NCBI GenBank assembly: GCA_021825945.1
Contig: JAKAFN010000002.1
Location: 1 to 41,914 of the forward strand
Source of the DNA: Pseudomonadota bacterium
GTDB taxonomy: Bacteria; Pseudomonadota; Gammaproteobacteria; Burkholderiales; Burkholderiaceae_F
DNA length: 41,914 nt
Direction: 5' to 3'
Part shown: piece by piece, positions 6,428-14,751 of the stretch
How the letters are laid out: each line of letters begins with the position of its first letter
Numbering within the stretch: the stretch's first letter is position 1
Notes under the pieces: model-generated
The model's input: only the letters and a program-made list of their open reading frames with translations
Told to the model about the DNA's origin: nothing
The model's database searches: none
Translations under genes and position numbers: made by a program

Positions 6428-8748
6428 AAACGACGACTACGAACGCGCCACGAGTGCTGTGCGCCGCGATCTGCCTGATCGCAAGCGCATCGCCCCCGCT
6501 TGCGCTCGCTGCGCCGCCGGCGGCATCGGTTGCGGCCGACGTACGCAACGACGCGGCGCCCATCCCGGCCGACAAGAACGAGGAGGGTGACCGGGTCACG
6601 CTCGACTTCGTGAATGCGGACATCGGCGCGGTGATTCGCGCGATCGGTCAGTTCACGGGGCGTACGTTCATCATCGATCCGCGGGTCAAGGGGACGCTGA
6701 CGCTCGTCAGCGAGCGCCCCGTGACCCGTAAGCAAGCGTACGACGAGTTGCTGTCGGCCCTGCGGATGCAGGGTTTCACATTGGTGGAATCGCCCGAGCC
6801 GGGCGGAATCGCGCGGGTCGTACTGGAAGCCGATGCAAAGCTGCAGGGCAGCCGGGTGGTGGCGCCGTCCGCCGTCGCGCCGGCTGGCGACCAGGTGGTG
6901 ACGCAGGTATTCCGGCTGCAATATGCGTCGGCCAGCAATCTCGTTCCCGTGCTGCGGCCGATCATCGCGCCCAACAACACGATCACGGCCTACCCGGCGG
7001 ACAACTCCCTGGTCATCACCGACTACGCCGCCAACCTGCGCCGGCTGGCACAGATCATCGAGGCGATCGATACGCCGGCCAGCGCCCGGATCGCCGTCTT
7101 GCCCCTGCAGCACGCCATCGCCAGCGATCTTGCGGTGCTGCTCGACAAGATCCTCAATCCCGCCTCTCATAATGGGCCTGCGGCGGATTCCGGACAGCAT
7201 GTGCTCGTGAAGGCCGACCCGCGAACCAACAGCCTGATCGTGCAAACCGCGAGCCCGGCACGGATGCAACAGGTCAAGACGCTGGTCGCCCGCTTCGACA
7301 TGGCCGATACGACGCCGGGCAACATCCACGTCGTATACCTGCGTAGCGCCCAGGCGGTAAAGCTCGCCCCCCTCCTGCGCGCCATCCTTTCCTCCGATCC
7401 GACCTTCCTGCAAAAGGCCAGCGCCGGCACCGGATTGTCGCCGGGCGGATCTTTTTCCGGCAATAGCGGCGCGAGTGGCAGCAGCGCATTCGGCGGTTCG
7501 CCCTCCGGAACGAGTTCCCTGACAGGTTCCTCGTCGGGTGGCGCGTCCTCGGGCAGCAGTAGCGGCGGCAGCGGCAGCGGCGGTGGCAGTGATGGCGGCA
7601 GCGGCGGCAGCGGCGCCGGAGGGCCGCACAGTGCGCTTGCGGGCCTGATCCAGGCGGACCCCGCGACGAATTCGCTGATCGTGTCGGCGCCGGACGCGCT
7701 CTACCGTAACATCCGCGTCATCATCGACCGCCTCGACGAACGACCCGCCCAGGTTCTGATCGAGTCGCTGGTGGTACAACTGAGCGGCGATACCGCGGCG
7801 CAATTCGGAATCCAGTGGCAGTCCCTGCACGGGCTGAGTTCCTCCTCGACGGCGGTCATCGGCGGCACGAATTTCGGCGGTGTCGGACAGAACATCATCG
7901 CGGGCGCGCAGAATCTGACATCGCTGGGGCAGGGCCTCAACCTGGGCATCGTTCGCGGTACGGTGAACATTCCCGGCGTGGGCCAGGTCACCAACATGGG
8001 GATGCTCGCCAGCGCCCTGGAATCCATCGCCAACGCCAACATCCTCTCACGCCCGAACATCCTGACGCTCGACAATGAGGAGGGAAAGTTCCTCGTCGGC
8101 CAGAACATCGGCCTGCTCACCGGGTCCTACGCCAGCACCGGCATCGGAACGACGACGACCGGCGCGGGCGTGCTCCCCTTCAACACCTATGAGCGCCAGG
8201 ACGTCGGCCTGCTGCTGCGGGTGAAACCGCAGGTGTCTGCGGGCGGGCGGGTGCGCCTATCGATCTACATCGAGGATTCCTCCGTCGTTGCGGCAACGGC
8301 GGCGAGCGGCAATCCGACGCTGAACAAAAGCAGTTTTGAAACCAGCGTGATCGTCGACAGCGGCAGTTTCGTCGTCATCAGCGGGATGATCCAGGACCAG
8401 GCGACGGAGAATCTCTACAAGGTCCCGGTCCTGGGCGACATCCCCTACCTCGGCGCGCTGTTCCGCTACGACTCGCGGGAGCGCATCAAGACCCAGACCC
8501 TCGTGTTCCTGCGTCCGACCGTGCTGCGCACCGACGCGCAAAATTCCGCGGTCGCGCTGGATCGCTACGACTACATCCGCGGCGAAATCGCGCACAGCGC
8601 ACCGCCGCACAGCTCCGTGATCCCGACCCTGGCGGTCGATCCCCTGCCGCCGCCGGGAGCTCCGGGAGCGCCCGGCGGACCGGTGTTGTCGATTCCTGCG
8701 GGTTGGGCGTCGAAGATTCCGGGAGGAGTCTCCCGCCCCGCGAAATAG
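6424..8748 (+). CDS. gspD: type II secretion system secretin GspD
   Basis: A 774-residue outer-membrane secretin, the channel through which folded substrates exit. Signal peptide about 1-29 (cleavage near LALA|APP). N0 domain about 58-130 (VTLDFVNADIGAVIRAIGQF), then N1, N2 and N3 repeats, and a C-terminal secretin barrel with NILSRPNILTLDNEEGKF, VGLLLRVKPQV and SFVVISGMIQD. A stretch of about 65 residues (about 337-401) within N3 is almost pure Gly/Ser. No lipobox is seen, so it may need a pilotin or assemble unaided. The four-base overlap with gspN and the six-base gap to gspE place it firmly in the operon. Confidence 0.97.
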   Translation: MKTTTTNAPRVLCAAICLIASASPPLALAAPPAASVAADVRNDAAPIPADKNEEGDRVTLDFVNADIGAVIRAIGQFTGRTFIIDPRVKGTLTLVSERPVTRKQAYDELLSALRMQGFTLVESPEPGGIARVVLEADAKLQGSRVVAPSAVAPAGDQVVTQVFRLQYASASNLVPVLRPIIAPNNTITAYPADNSLVITDYAANLRRLAQIIEAIDTPASARIAVLPLQHAIASDLAVLLDKILNPASHNGPAADSGQHVLVKADPRTNSLIVQTASPARMQQVKTLVARFDMADTTPGNIHVVYLRSAQAVKLAPLLRAILSSDPTFLQKASAGTGLSPGGSFSGNSGASGSSAFGGSPSGTSSLTGSSSGGASSGSSSGGSGSGGGSDGGSGGSGAGGPHSALAGLIQADPATNSLIVSAPDALYRNIRVIIDRLDERPAQVLIESLVVQLSGDTAAQFGIQWQSLHGLSSSSTAVIGGTNFGGVGQNIIAGAQNLTSLGQGLNLGIVRGTVNIPGVGQVTNMGMLASALESIANANILSRPNILTLDNEEGKFLVGQNIGLLTGSYASTGIGTTTTGAGVLPFNTYERQDVGLLLRVKPQVSAGGRVRLSIYIEDSSVVAATAASGNPTLNKSSFETSVIVDSGSFVVISGMIQDQATENLYKVPVLGDIPYLGALFRYDSRERIKTQTLVFLRPTVLRTDAQNSAVALDRYDYIRGEIAHSAPPHSSVIPTLAVDPLPPPGAPGAPGGPVLSIPAGWASKIPGGVSRPAK

Positions 8749-8754
8749 GCTGCC

Positions 8755-10188
8755 ATGGCCAGCGCACAGCAATACGTCCCATACGCCTACGCCCGCGATC
8801 ATTCCATCCTGCTCAAACCGAATGGCGAGCGCGAGGCGGACGTGTGGGTCGGCGATGCCACCGACCCGGAGGCCTTGCATGAAGTGCAGCGGGCATTCCC
8901 CGGACGAATTCGCGTCTCCTGGGTCGAGGCGGACGCGCTGAACCAGGCGATCGCGCAGACCTACTCGCGGTCGGAGGATTCGGCGCAGCAGGTCGTCGGC
9001 GACATCGAAGGCGAAATCGACATCGCGCGGATGATGCAAGACGCGCCCGACGTGGAAGACCTGCTCGAAACGGAGGACGACGCGCCGATCATCCGGATGA
9101 TCAACGCGCTGCTTACACATGCCGCGCGCGACGGCGCGTCGGACATCCACATCGAAGCCTTCGAGCAGTTCTCGCTGGTGCGCTTCCGGATCGATGGCAC
9201 CCTGCGCGACATCGTACGGCCCAAGCGCGGCCTCCATGCCGCGCTCGTCTCCCGGATCAAGATCATGGCGGCGCTCGACATCGCGGAAAAACGGGTCCCG
9301 CAGGACGGCCGCATCTCGCTGCGGGTGGGGGGGCGGGCGCTCGACGTACGGGTGTCGACGCTACCGACCGGGCACGGCGAACGCGTCGTGCTGCGTCTGC
9401 TGGAAAAGGATCTGTCGCGCCTGGATCTCGCGCATCTCGGCATGGGAGCGCAGACGCTCGCGGTGTTCGACGATCTGGTCCACCAGCCGCATGGCATCGT
9501 ACTGGTCACCGGCCCAACCGGTTCCGGCAAGACGACGACGCTCTACGCGGCGATCCGGCGCCTCGACCACACGACCACCAATATCATGACGGTCGAGGAC
9601 CCGATCGAATACGACCTGCAAGGGATCGGCCAGACCCAGGTCAACGCCAAGATCGACATGGGATTCGGGCGCGCTCTCCGGGCAATTCTGCGGCAGGACC
9701 CCGACGTCATCATGATCGGAGAGATCCGCGATCTCGAAACGGCGCAGATCGCCGTCCAGGCATCGCTCACCGGCCACCTCGTACTGGCGACTTTGCATAC
9801 CAACGATGCCGCAAGCGCGGTGACGCGGCTGATCGACATGGGGATCGAACCGTTCCTGCTCGCCTCATCGCTGCTCGGCGTTCTGGCGCAGCGTCTGGTG
9901 CGCAAGCTCTGCCCGCATTGCAAGCAGCCGGCCCCGACCGGCGTCGGCCTGCACGCCGACGGTTGCAATGCCTGCGGACATACCGGATACATCGGACGTA
10001 CCGGGATCTACGAGTTGCTGCGCGTCGACGAAACGATCCGCGGCCTCGTCCATGCGGGGGGAAACGAGCTGGAAATCCGACGGTCCGGCGAAGCGGCGGG
10101 CATGGTTTCGCTGCGCGCCGATGCGATGCGCTGGGTTGCCGACGGTGTCACCTCCGAAGAAGAAGTGCTGCGCGTGACGCGGGATTGA
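8755..10188 (+). CDS. gspE: type II secretion system ATPase GspE
   Basis: A 477-residue hexameric cytoplasmic ATPase that powers pseudopilus assembly. Walker A is GPTGSGKT at 253-260. The Asp box (VEDPIEYDL), Walker B (DPDVIMIGEIRD) and His box (LATLHTNDA) are intact. A tetracysteine zinc site is present as CPHC (386-389) and CNAC (404-407), with 14 residues between the pairs, shorter than in many GspE proteins. The N-terminal GspL-binding domain is present but compact. The start lies six bases after gspD. Confidence 0.96.
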   Translation: MASAQQYVPYAYARDHSILLKPNGEREADVWVGDATDPEALHEVQRAFPGRIRVSWVEADALNQAIAQTYSRSEDSAQQVVGDIEGEIDIARMMQDAPDVEDLLETEDDAPIIRMINALLTHAARDGASDIHIEAFEQFSLVRFRIDGTLRDIVRPKRGLHAALVSRIKIMAALDIAEKRVPQDGRISLRVGGRALDVRVSTLPTGHGERVVLRLLEKDLSRLDLAHLGMGAQTLAVFDDLVHQPHGIVLVTGPTGSGKTTTLYAAIRRLDHTTTNIMTVEDPIEYDLQGIGQTQVNAKIDMGFGRALRAILRQDPDVIMIGEIRDLETAQIAVQASLTGHLVLATLHTNDAASAVTRLIDMGIEPFLLASSLLGVLAQRLVRKLCPHCKQPAPTGVGLHADGCNACGHTGYIGRTGIYELLRVDETIRGLVHAGGNELEIRRSGEAAGMVSLRADAMRWVADGVTSEEEVLRVTRD

Positions 10189-10237
10189 CGACGTTCCCGT
10201 GGATCCTCTGCACCCGCCCCGCGCCCATGGCCTGCCT

Positions 10238-10252
10238 CCCCCGGGAAGGGGG
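10238..10252 (+). promoter_or_regulatory. small hairpin over the gspF ribosome-binding region
   Basis: CCCCC (10238-10242) and GGGGG (10248-10252) enclose a five-base loop. The G-run is the only purine-rich stretch before the gspF ATG at 10264, so folding could hide the ribosome-binding region. The element resembles other GC-rich intergenic stem-loops in this window. A role in tuning gspF translation is inference. Confidence 0.35.
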
Positions 10253-10263
10253 ATGGTTCGGCC

Positions 10264-11511
10264 ATGACGGCCTTCCGCTACACGGCGGCCGACGACCAGG
10301 GCAAGGATCGGATCGGCGTCCTGGAAGCCGACAGCGCACGCATCGCACGCCAGATGCTGCGCGAACAAGGGCTGGTTCCGCTGACCGTCGAAACGGTACA
10401 GGCCGATGCGGCCGGCGGCGTGGCGATGCGCCGCCGGCGCCTGTCTCAGACGGAGCTTGCGGTGCTCACCCGGCAGTTCGCGAGTCTGGTCGGCGCCGCG
10501 CTTCCGATCACCGACGCGCTGACCGTGCTCGTCGAGCAAAGCGAACAGCAAGCGGTGCGCGAGTTGATGGGGGCGGTGCGTGCCGAGGTGCGGGGCGGGA
10601 TGTCGCTATCGGCGGCGCTCGCGCGGCACCCGCGGCAGTTTCCGGAGATCTACCGCGCATTGATCGCCGCGGGGGAGGAGTCCGGCCGGCTGCCCGGAGT
10701 GCTAGCGAGTCTCGCCGATTTCATCGAGGAGCGGGGAAAGCTGCAGCAGAAGATCGTCCTTGCATTCGTCTATCCGGCCGTCGTCACCGTGGTTGCGCTG
10801 CTCGTCGTCACGGGTCTGCTCACCTACGTGATCCCGCAAGTGGTGCAGGTGTTCGTGCAGACGAAGCAAACGCTCCCCCTGCTCACCCGGATGATGATCG
10901 GCCTCTCCGACTTTCTGCGGCATTACGGCTGGGCGGTTCTGCTGGCGCTGGCCGGCGGCGCGTTCGGCATCCACCGCGCACTGCGGGTCGAGACGATCCG
11001 GTTACGCTGGCACCAACGCATCCTCGCTCTGCCGGTGCTCGGCGTCCTGTCGCGGGCGCTGAACACGGCGCGCTTCGCGAGCACGCTTGCCATTCTGGTC
11101 GGTTCGGGCGTGCCGATGCTGCGGGCGCTGCAGGCGGCCGGAGAGACGGTATCCAATCTCGCGATGCGGGCGCGGGTCATCGAAGCCACGCAGCGGGTGC
11201 GGGAAGGCGCTTCGCTCGCGCGCGCCTTGCGGGCGCAGGACGACCGCCAGCGAGACGGCAGCGGGCTGCCGCGCGCGCGCCTTTTCCCGCCGGTGCTGAT
11301 CCACCTGATCGGGTCCGGCGAGACCACGGGAAAGCTGCCGGAGATGCTGACGCGTGCGGCCGACATGCATGCCCGCGAGGCGGAGCGGCGTGCCATGCTG
11401 CTGACGTCGCTGTTGGAGCCCGCACTGATCCTGGTGATGGGGGTGGTGGTGATGGTGATCGTGCTGGCGGTGATGATGCCGATCATCGAAATCAATCAGC
11501 TTGCCCGCTAG
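10264..11511 (+). CDS. gspF: type II secretion system platform protein GspF
   Basis: A 415-residue polytopic inner-membrane protein forming the core of the assembly platform. It begins MTAFRYTAADDQGK and has two homologous GspF domains: the first about 60-180 (LTRQFASLVGAALPITDAL), the second about 265-385 (ARFASTLAILVGSGVPMLRA). Membrane segments lie near 165-190, 215-235 and 380-405. In the second domain about 15 extra residues, rich in Arg, Asp and Gly (about 322-338), sit between SLARALR and LFPPVLIHLI, where relatives usually continue directly. A 75-base gap separates it from gspE. It is the last T2SS gene. Confidence 0.94.
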   Translation: MTAFRYTAADDQGKDRIGVLEADSARIARQMLREQGLVPLTVETVQADAAGGVAMRRRRLSQTELAVLTRQFASLVGAALPITDALTVLVEQSEQQAVRELMGAVRAEVRGGMSLSAALARHPRQFPEIYRALIAAGEESGRLPGVLASLADFIEERGKLQQKIVLAFVYPAVVTVVALLVVTGLLTYVIPQVVQVFVQTKQTLPLLTRMMIGLSDFLRHYGWAVLLALAGGAFGIHRALRVETIRLRWHQRILALPVLGVLSRALNTARFASTLAILVGSGVPMLRALQAAGETVSNLAMRARVIEATQRVREGASLARALRAQDDRQRDGSGLPRARLFPPVLIHLIGSGETTGKLPEMLTRAADMHAREAERRAMLLTSLLEPALILVMGVVVMVIVLAVMMPIIEINQLAR

Positions 11512-11570
11512 GCAGTCCGGGTGGCGGAAGGAAACCCCCTCGCGCCGTCGCGGGAGCGGGGAAACCTCGG

Positions 11571-11897
11571 TCAGCCCGTGCTCCACGCCCGCGGGCGCTT
11601 CATGCCGGCGATCTTGCACGCCTGGCCGACATAGCCATAGGGGAACAGTTCGAAGAGCCGCTTGCGACCTTCGCCGGGATAGCGCGTTTCCAGATGCCGC
11701 ATGACGAACCGGGAATCCGCGGCAACCTGTCGATCTGCATAATAGGAACGCATAAATCGGATCACGTCCCAATGGTCGGGGCCGAGATCGATCCCCAGTT
11801 CGCGAGCAATCGCCTCGGCAACCGCGTCATCCCACTGTTCCGGTTCGACCAAATACCCTTCGGCGTCGCGCCGCGGCATCGCAAGTTTTGCATCCAT
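11571..11897 (-). CDS. DsrC/TusE-like sulfur-relay protein lacking the penultimate cysteine
   Basis: A 108-residue protein with the DsrC/TusE fold signature: DAEGYLVEPEQWDDAVAEAIARE, then DHWDVIRFMRSYYAD and LFELFPYGYVGQACKIAG. DsrC proteins carry sulfur on a flexible C-terminal arm that bears CysB-x10-CysA. Here CysB is present (C94), but the position of CysA is Trp (W105) and the protein ends RPRAWSTG. Canonical DsrC chemistry through a CysA-CysB disulfide or trisulfide is therefore not possible. Good ribosome-binding site GGAG seven bases before ATG. No dsrAB, dsrE or tus genes are nearby. Divergent from a MarR regulator. Could act as a regulator or in another thiol relay. Confidence 0.85.
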   Translation of the reverse strand: MDAKLAMPRRDAEGYLVEPEQWDDAVAEAIARELGIDLGPDHWDVIRFMRSYYADRQVAADSRFVMRHLETRYPGEGRKRLFELFPYGYVGQACKIAGMKRPRAWSTG

Positions 11898-11930
11898 TCG
11901 CTTCTCCGTCCTTTCCCGATCCGGACTCCC

Positions 11931-11965
11931 CCGGAAACAACATCATGTTGTGATGTAGTTTCCGG
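11931..11965. promoter_or_regulatory. nested inverted repeats between dsrC-like gene and marR
   Basis: Three overlapping dyads share one short stretch. The outer arms CCGGAAAC (11931-11938) and GTTTCCGG (11958-11965) are perfect. Inside is ACAACAT-C-ATGTTGT (11937-11951), a perfect 7-1-7 palindrome. Overlapping it is ACATCA (11940-11945) with TGATGT (11951-11956). On the + strand TTGTGA (11949-11954) and TATCGT (11971-11976), 16 bases apart, could serve as a promoter for marR, with its -35 inside the palindrome. This is the expected place for MarR autoregulation and control of the divergent gene. Confidence 0.65.
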
Positions 11966-12006
11966 GGTGCTATCGTTTTGTCAATCCCCCGACCGGCGAA
12001 ACCCGT

Positions 12007-12438
12007 ATGAGTCATGCCTCACTATCCAAGAAGGAGTTCCAGGCGCTATCGGACTTCCGATACCAATTGCGCCGATTCATCCGCTGGAGCGAGCAACTCA
12101 CTCGCCATGCGGGCGTGACCAACCTGCAATACCTGCTGATGCTGCACATCAAGGGCCAGAGCGGGCGGGACTGGGCGACGATCACGGAACTGGCGGAGCG
12201 GTTGCAGGCCCATCACCACGGCGTGGTGGCGCTGGTCACCCGCTGCGAACGGTTGGGATTCGTGGAGCGCCATCCGGGCCGCGAAGACCGCCGCGAGGTC
12301 GAGATCCACCTCACGGCAAACGGCGAAAAACTGGTCACGCGGCTCGCGCGGCAGCATCGTGACGAACTGTTGCGGCTACAAGGAATCTTCGCCGTGCCGC
12401 ACACCGCGCAGTTGCGGCCGGATCACGCGGGACCGTAA
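12007..12438 (+). CDS. MarR-family transcriptional regulator
   Basis: A 143-residue winged-helix regulator. The dimerisation helix region is followed by the helix-turn-helix (ITELAERLQAHHHGVVALVTR, about 58-78) and the wing with GFVERHPGREDRREVEIHLT, which contains the MarR DxRxxxxxLT pattern (EDRREVEIHLT). It is divergent from the DsrC-like gene, and palindromes lie between them, so it probably binds there and controls both. The signal it senses cannot be read from sequence. No clear ribosome-binding site precedes ATG 12007. Confidence 0.9.
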   Translation: MSHASLSKKEFQALSDFRYQLRRFIRWSEQLTRHAGVTNLQYLLMLHIKGQSGRDWATITELAERLQAHHHGVVALVTRCERLGFVERHPGREDRREVEIHLTANGEKLVTRLARQHRDELLRLQGIFAVPHTAQLRPDHAGP

Positions 12439-12459
12439 CGCGAATCCCGGCGACGCCGG

Positions 12460-13221
12460 TTAGCCGAGCGTCCGCCGAGGCTTCCGGGCGCGTCCCGCCA
12501 GCAGGCGATCGAATGCCCAATTGGGCAGAATCCGCAGCAGCTTGGCGACGATCGCCATCTGCCAGGGAATCACGATGTAACTCGTCTGGCGGAGCATCGC
12601 GTCGACCGCCTTGCGAGCGAAATCCTCCGGCTCCAGGAGGAACGGCATCCGATATGGATTTTCTGCGGTCATCGGGGTGCGAATGAATCCCGGCGCGATC
12701 GTCACGACCCGCACGCCCGTTCCATGCAGGCCGACCCGCACGCTTTCGCAGTAGTTGATCAAGGCGGCCTTGGATGGGGAGTAGGCCTCGGAACCGGGTA
12801 GTCCGCGAATCCCCGCAACGCTGGCGATTCCGACCAGGGTGCCGCGCCGACGGGCCCGCATCGGTGCGATGAACGGATGAAACGTTGCGGCGGCGGCGAT
12901 GAGGTTGGTGGCGATCACCCGCTCGAACCCGGCCAGGTCTTCCTGGTGCTCCGTCAGGATGCCGGTGGAGATCCCGGCATTGGCGACGACGATGTCGGTT
13001 CCGCCGCAACGCGCCTCGAAATCCTGCGCAGCGGCAATCAGCGCGCCATGGTCCGTGACATCAAGCGGATAGCAATCGCATCGGCCGGGCATCTCGGCAG
13101 CGAGTTGCCGCAGCGCCTCGGCGCGGCGCGCCACGAGACCGAGGCGCGCGCCACGGCGCCCGAACTCCCGCGCCATCGCAGCGCCAATGCCGCTCGATGC
13201 GCCGGTGAGGAAGACGTTCAT
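12460..13221 (-). CDS. short-chain dehydrogenase/reductase (SDR)
   Basis: A 253-residue classical SDR. Nucleotide-binding TGASSGIG at 6-13, NAG at about 87, the catalytic Ser in ASVAG and YSPSK (Tyr-x3-Lys) are all present. The substrate is unknown; the C-terminus (FDRLLAGRARKPRRTLG) is basic. It lies 60 bases downstream of dsbA on the same strand and ends near the convergent marR gene. Probably NADP(H)-linked, because Arg follows the second strand (LVARRAEALRQ), but this is inference. Confidence 0.88.
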   Translation of the reverse strand: MNVFLTGASSGIGAAMAREFGRRGARLGLVARRAEALRQLAAEMPGRCDCYPLDVTDHGALIAAAQDFEARCGGTDIVVANAGISTGILTEHQEDLAGFERVIATNLIAAAATFHPFIAPMRARRRGTLVGIASVAGIRGLPGSEAYSPSKAALINYCESVRVGLHGTGVRVVTIAPGFIRTPMTAENPYRMPFLLEPEDFARKAVDAMLRQTSYIVIPWQMAIVAKLLRILPNWAFDRLLAGRARKPRRTLG

Positions 13222-13281
13222 CGCTGCCGCCGCTCATCCCCGCCCGTTCGCGCCGAAGAGCGATGAGCGGATCGCGACCAC

Positions 13282-13983
13282 TCAGCCCTGACGTGCGTGC
13301 TCACTGCGGACGCGCGCAATCAGATAGTCCATGACCGCGAGCGCACCCTCCGGCGTATGGTTCGATGCGATCGCCGGCGATGTCAGAAAGCGACCATCGC
13401 ACGCCAGCGTCGGGGTGCCGTCGATCTGATAGGCCTGCACCATCATGTTGGCCCGATTGACGTCGGACGACACCGAAAACGAGTCGTACACCGCCAGCCA
13501 CTTGGCACGGGGGACGCCGTTTGCCGCCATGAAATCGGCGATCTCGTTGGGATCGAGCAGGCGCATGTGCTTGTTGTGATATGCATCGAAGACCTTGGCG
13601 TGCATTGCATCGACCAGCCCCAGGGCCTTGAGGGAATAGAAAATCCGCGAGTGGGGCTCGGTCGAGGGATTGAACGCGACCGGAACGTGTTCGAAATCGA
13701 CGTCGGAGGGCAACTTTTTCTGCCAGGCTTCGAGGTAGGGAAGGAACGCATAGCAATGCGGGCAGCCATACCAGAAGAAATCGAGGACCTGGATCTTTCC
13801 CGGCGGCGCATCCGTGGGCTGCGGGTTGGTCAAGACGGTGTAGTCGACCCCCGCCACCGGCTCGCTTCCGTCGGCCCAAGCCGACCGAACCCCGGTCAAT
13901 GCAAAACCGGCGGCACCGGCTCCCAATGCACCCAATCCGGCAAACAAGGCCGCGCGCCTGCGATGCGACACACCCGATGACAT
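13282..13983 (-). CDS. dsbA: thiol:disulfide interchange protein DsbA-like
   Basis: A 233-residue periplasmic oxidase that introduces disulfide bonds into exported proteins. N-terminal export signal (SHRRRAALFAGLGALGAGAAG), with an arginine run that could suit Tat as well as Sec. The thioredoxin-type active site CPHC is at 74-77 (DFFWYGCPHCYAF), and the cis-proline loop is GTPTLAC. Ribosome-binding site GGAGGAG lies a few bases before ATG. Upstream are SPOR and argS genes in the same direction, an order common in Burkholderiales. DsbA would also serve folding of T2SS components and substrates. Confidence 0.92.
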   Translation of the reverse strand: MSSGVSHRRRAALFAGLGALGAGAAGFALTGVRSAWADGSEPVAGVDYTVLTNPQPTDAPPGKIQVLDFFWYGCPHCYAFLPYLEAWQKKLPSDVDFEHVPVAFNPSTEPHSRIFYSLKALGLVDAMHAKVFDAYHNKHMRLLDPNEIADFMAANGVPRAKWLAVYDSFSVSSDVNRANMMVQAYQIDGTPTLACDGRFLTSPAIASNHTPEGALAVMDYLIARVRSEHARQG

Positions 13984-14168
13984 ATCGACTCCTCCTCGAT
14001 GGTTACTGTGAAGCCGCCACGACCCTCATGGCGAGGGTGAAACCCGAAGCGATCCCGCCTGCCGGATCGCCACAGCCCTGCGGGCCGCGCGGTGACGGGC
14101 GCGGATTTCGTCCGCCCCACGACGACGGGTACGGATCATCCTGCGCGCATCGCGATGACGCCGCCGCG

Positions 14169-14741
14169 TCATGGAACCGGCACCTGTCTCGCGTCCACCC
14201 CGTTCTCGGACAAGGTGCGCAGGATTCCGTTCACGTCGTCCGCCGGTCCGTAGGGCCCGAGGCGAACACGGTAGACCGCGAGGCCACCCTCCTCGGTCGT
14301 CTTCGCGACCTTGGCGTCGTACCCCATCAGCGCCAGCCGTGCGCGCATGGCATCGGCATCGTCCGGCGTGCGATAGGCGCCGACCTGGAGAAGAATTCCC
14401 GGCCCGGCCGATGCCCCGCCGGGCGTCGCGCCTGGGACCATGTTGGTCGGGGGCGCAACCCCGGCAGCCGGCAGCGTTGCGCCCGGAGCGCCGGCGGTCG
14501 CCGCCGGCGCCGGCGTACCCGGAGTCTGCGTGCCCGGCCCCGGAATCAGGGGCGAAAACAGCGGCTGATTGGGATCGTTGGCATCGGGCGTCAGGGTGTC
14601 GGTAAGCCGCTGCACCTTGCTGACGAAGGGCACTGGCGCCTTCGTGATGTACACCGCCGTACCGGCGGCGATGCCCAGCCCAACCACGAGACCGCCCAAA
14701 AAGATGGAAAACAGCGCAGGAAGCCGGCCCGCCGCGGTCAT
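14169..14741 (-). CDS. SPOR-domain membrane protein
   Basis: A 190-residue inner-membrane protein. Start ATG 14741 is chosen over an upstream ATG at 14771 because AAAGGAGAGGGT sits directly before it. One membrane helix (about 8-31), a long Pro/Ala/Gly-rich periplasmic linker (about 55-108), then a SPOR domain (about 110-190: LLQVGAYRTPDDADAMRARL, KVAKTTEEGGLAVYRVRLGP). SPOR domains bind glycan strands lacking stem peptides at the division septum, so this is likely a cell-division or envelope protein. The start is 10 bases after the argS stop. Confidence 0.88.
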   Translation of the reverse strand: MTAAGRLPALFSIFLGGLVVGLGIAAGTAVYITKAPVPFVSKVQRLTDTLTPDANDPNQPLFSPLIPGPGTQTPGTPAPAATAGAPGATLPAAGVAPPTNMVPGATPGGASAGPGILLQVGAYRTPDDADAMRARLALMGYDAKVAKTTEEGGLAVYRVRLGPYGPADDVNGILRTLSENGVDARQVPVP

Positions 14742-14751
14742 ACCCTCTCCT

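Noticed and set aside
11535..11561. A Rho-independent terminator between gspF and the dsrC-like gene
   Set aside because: A GC-rich stem can be drawn but is imperfect and has no T-run on either strand. It fits the repeat-like stem-loops better than a terminator.
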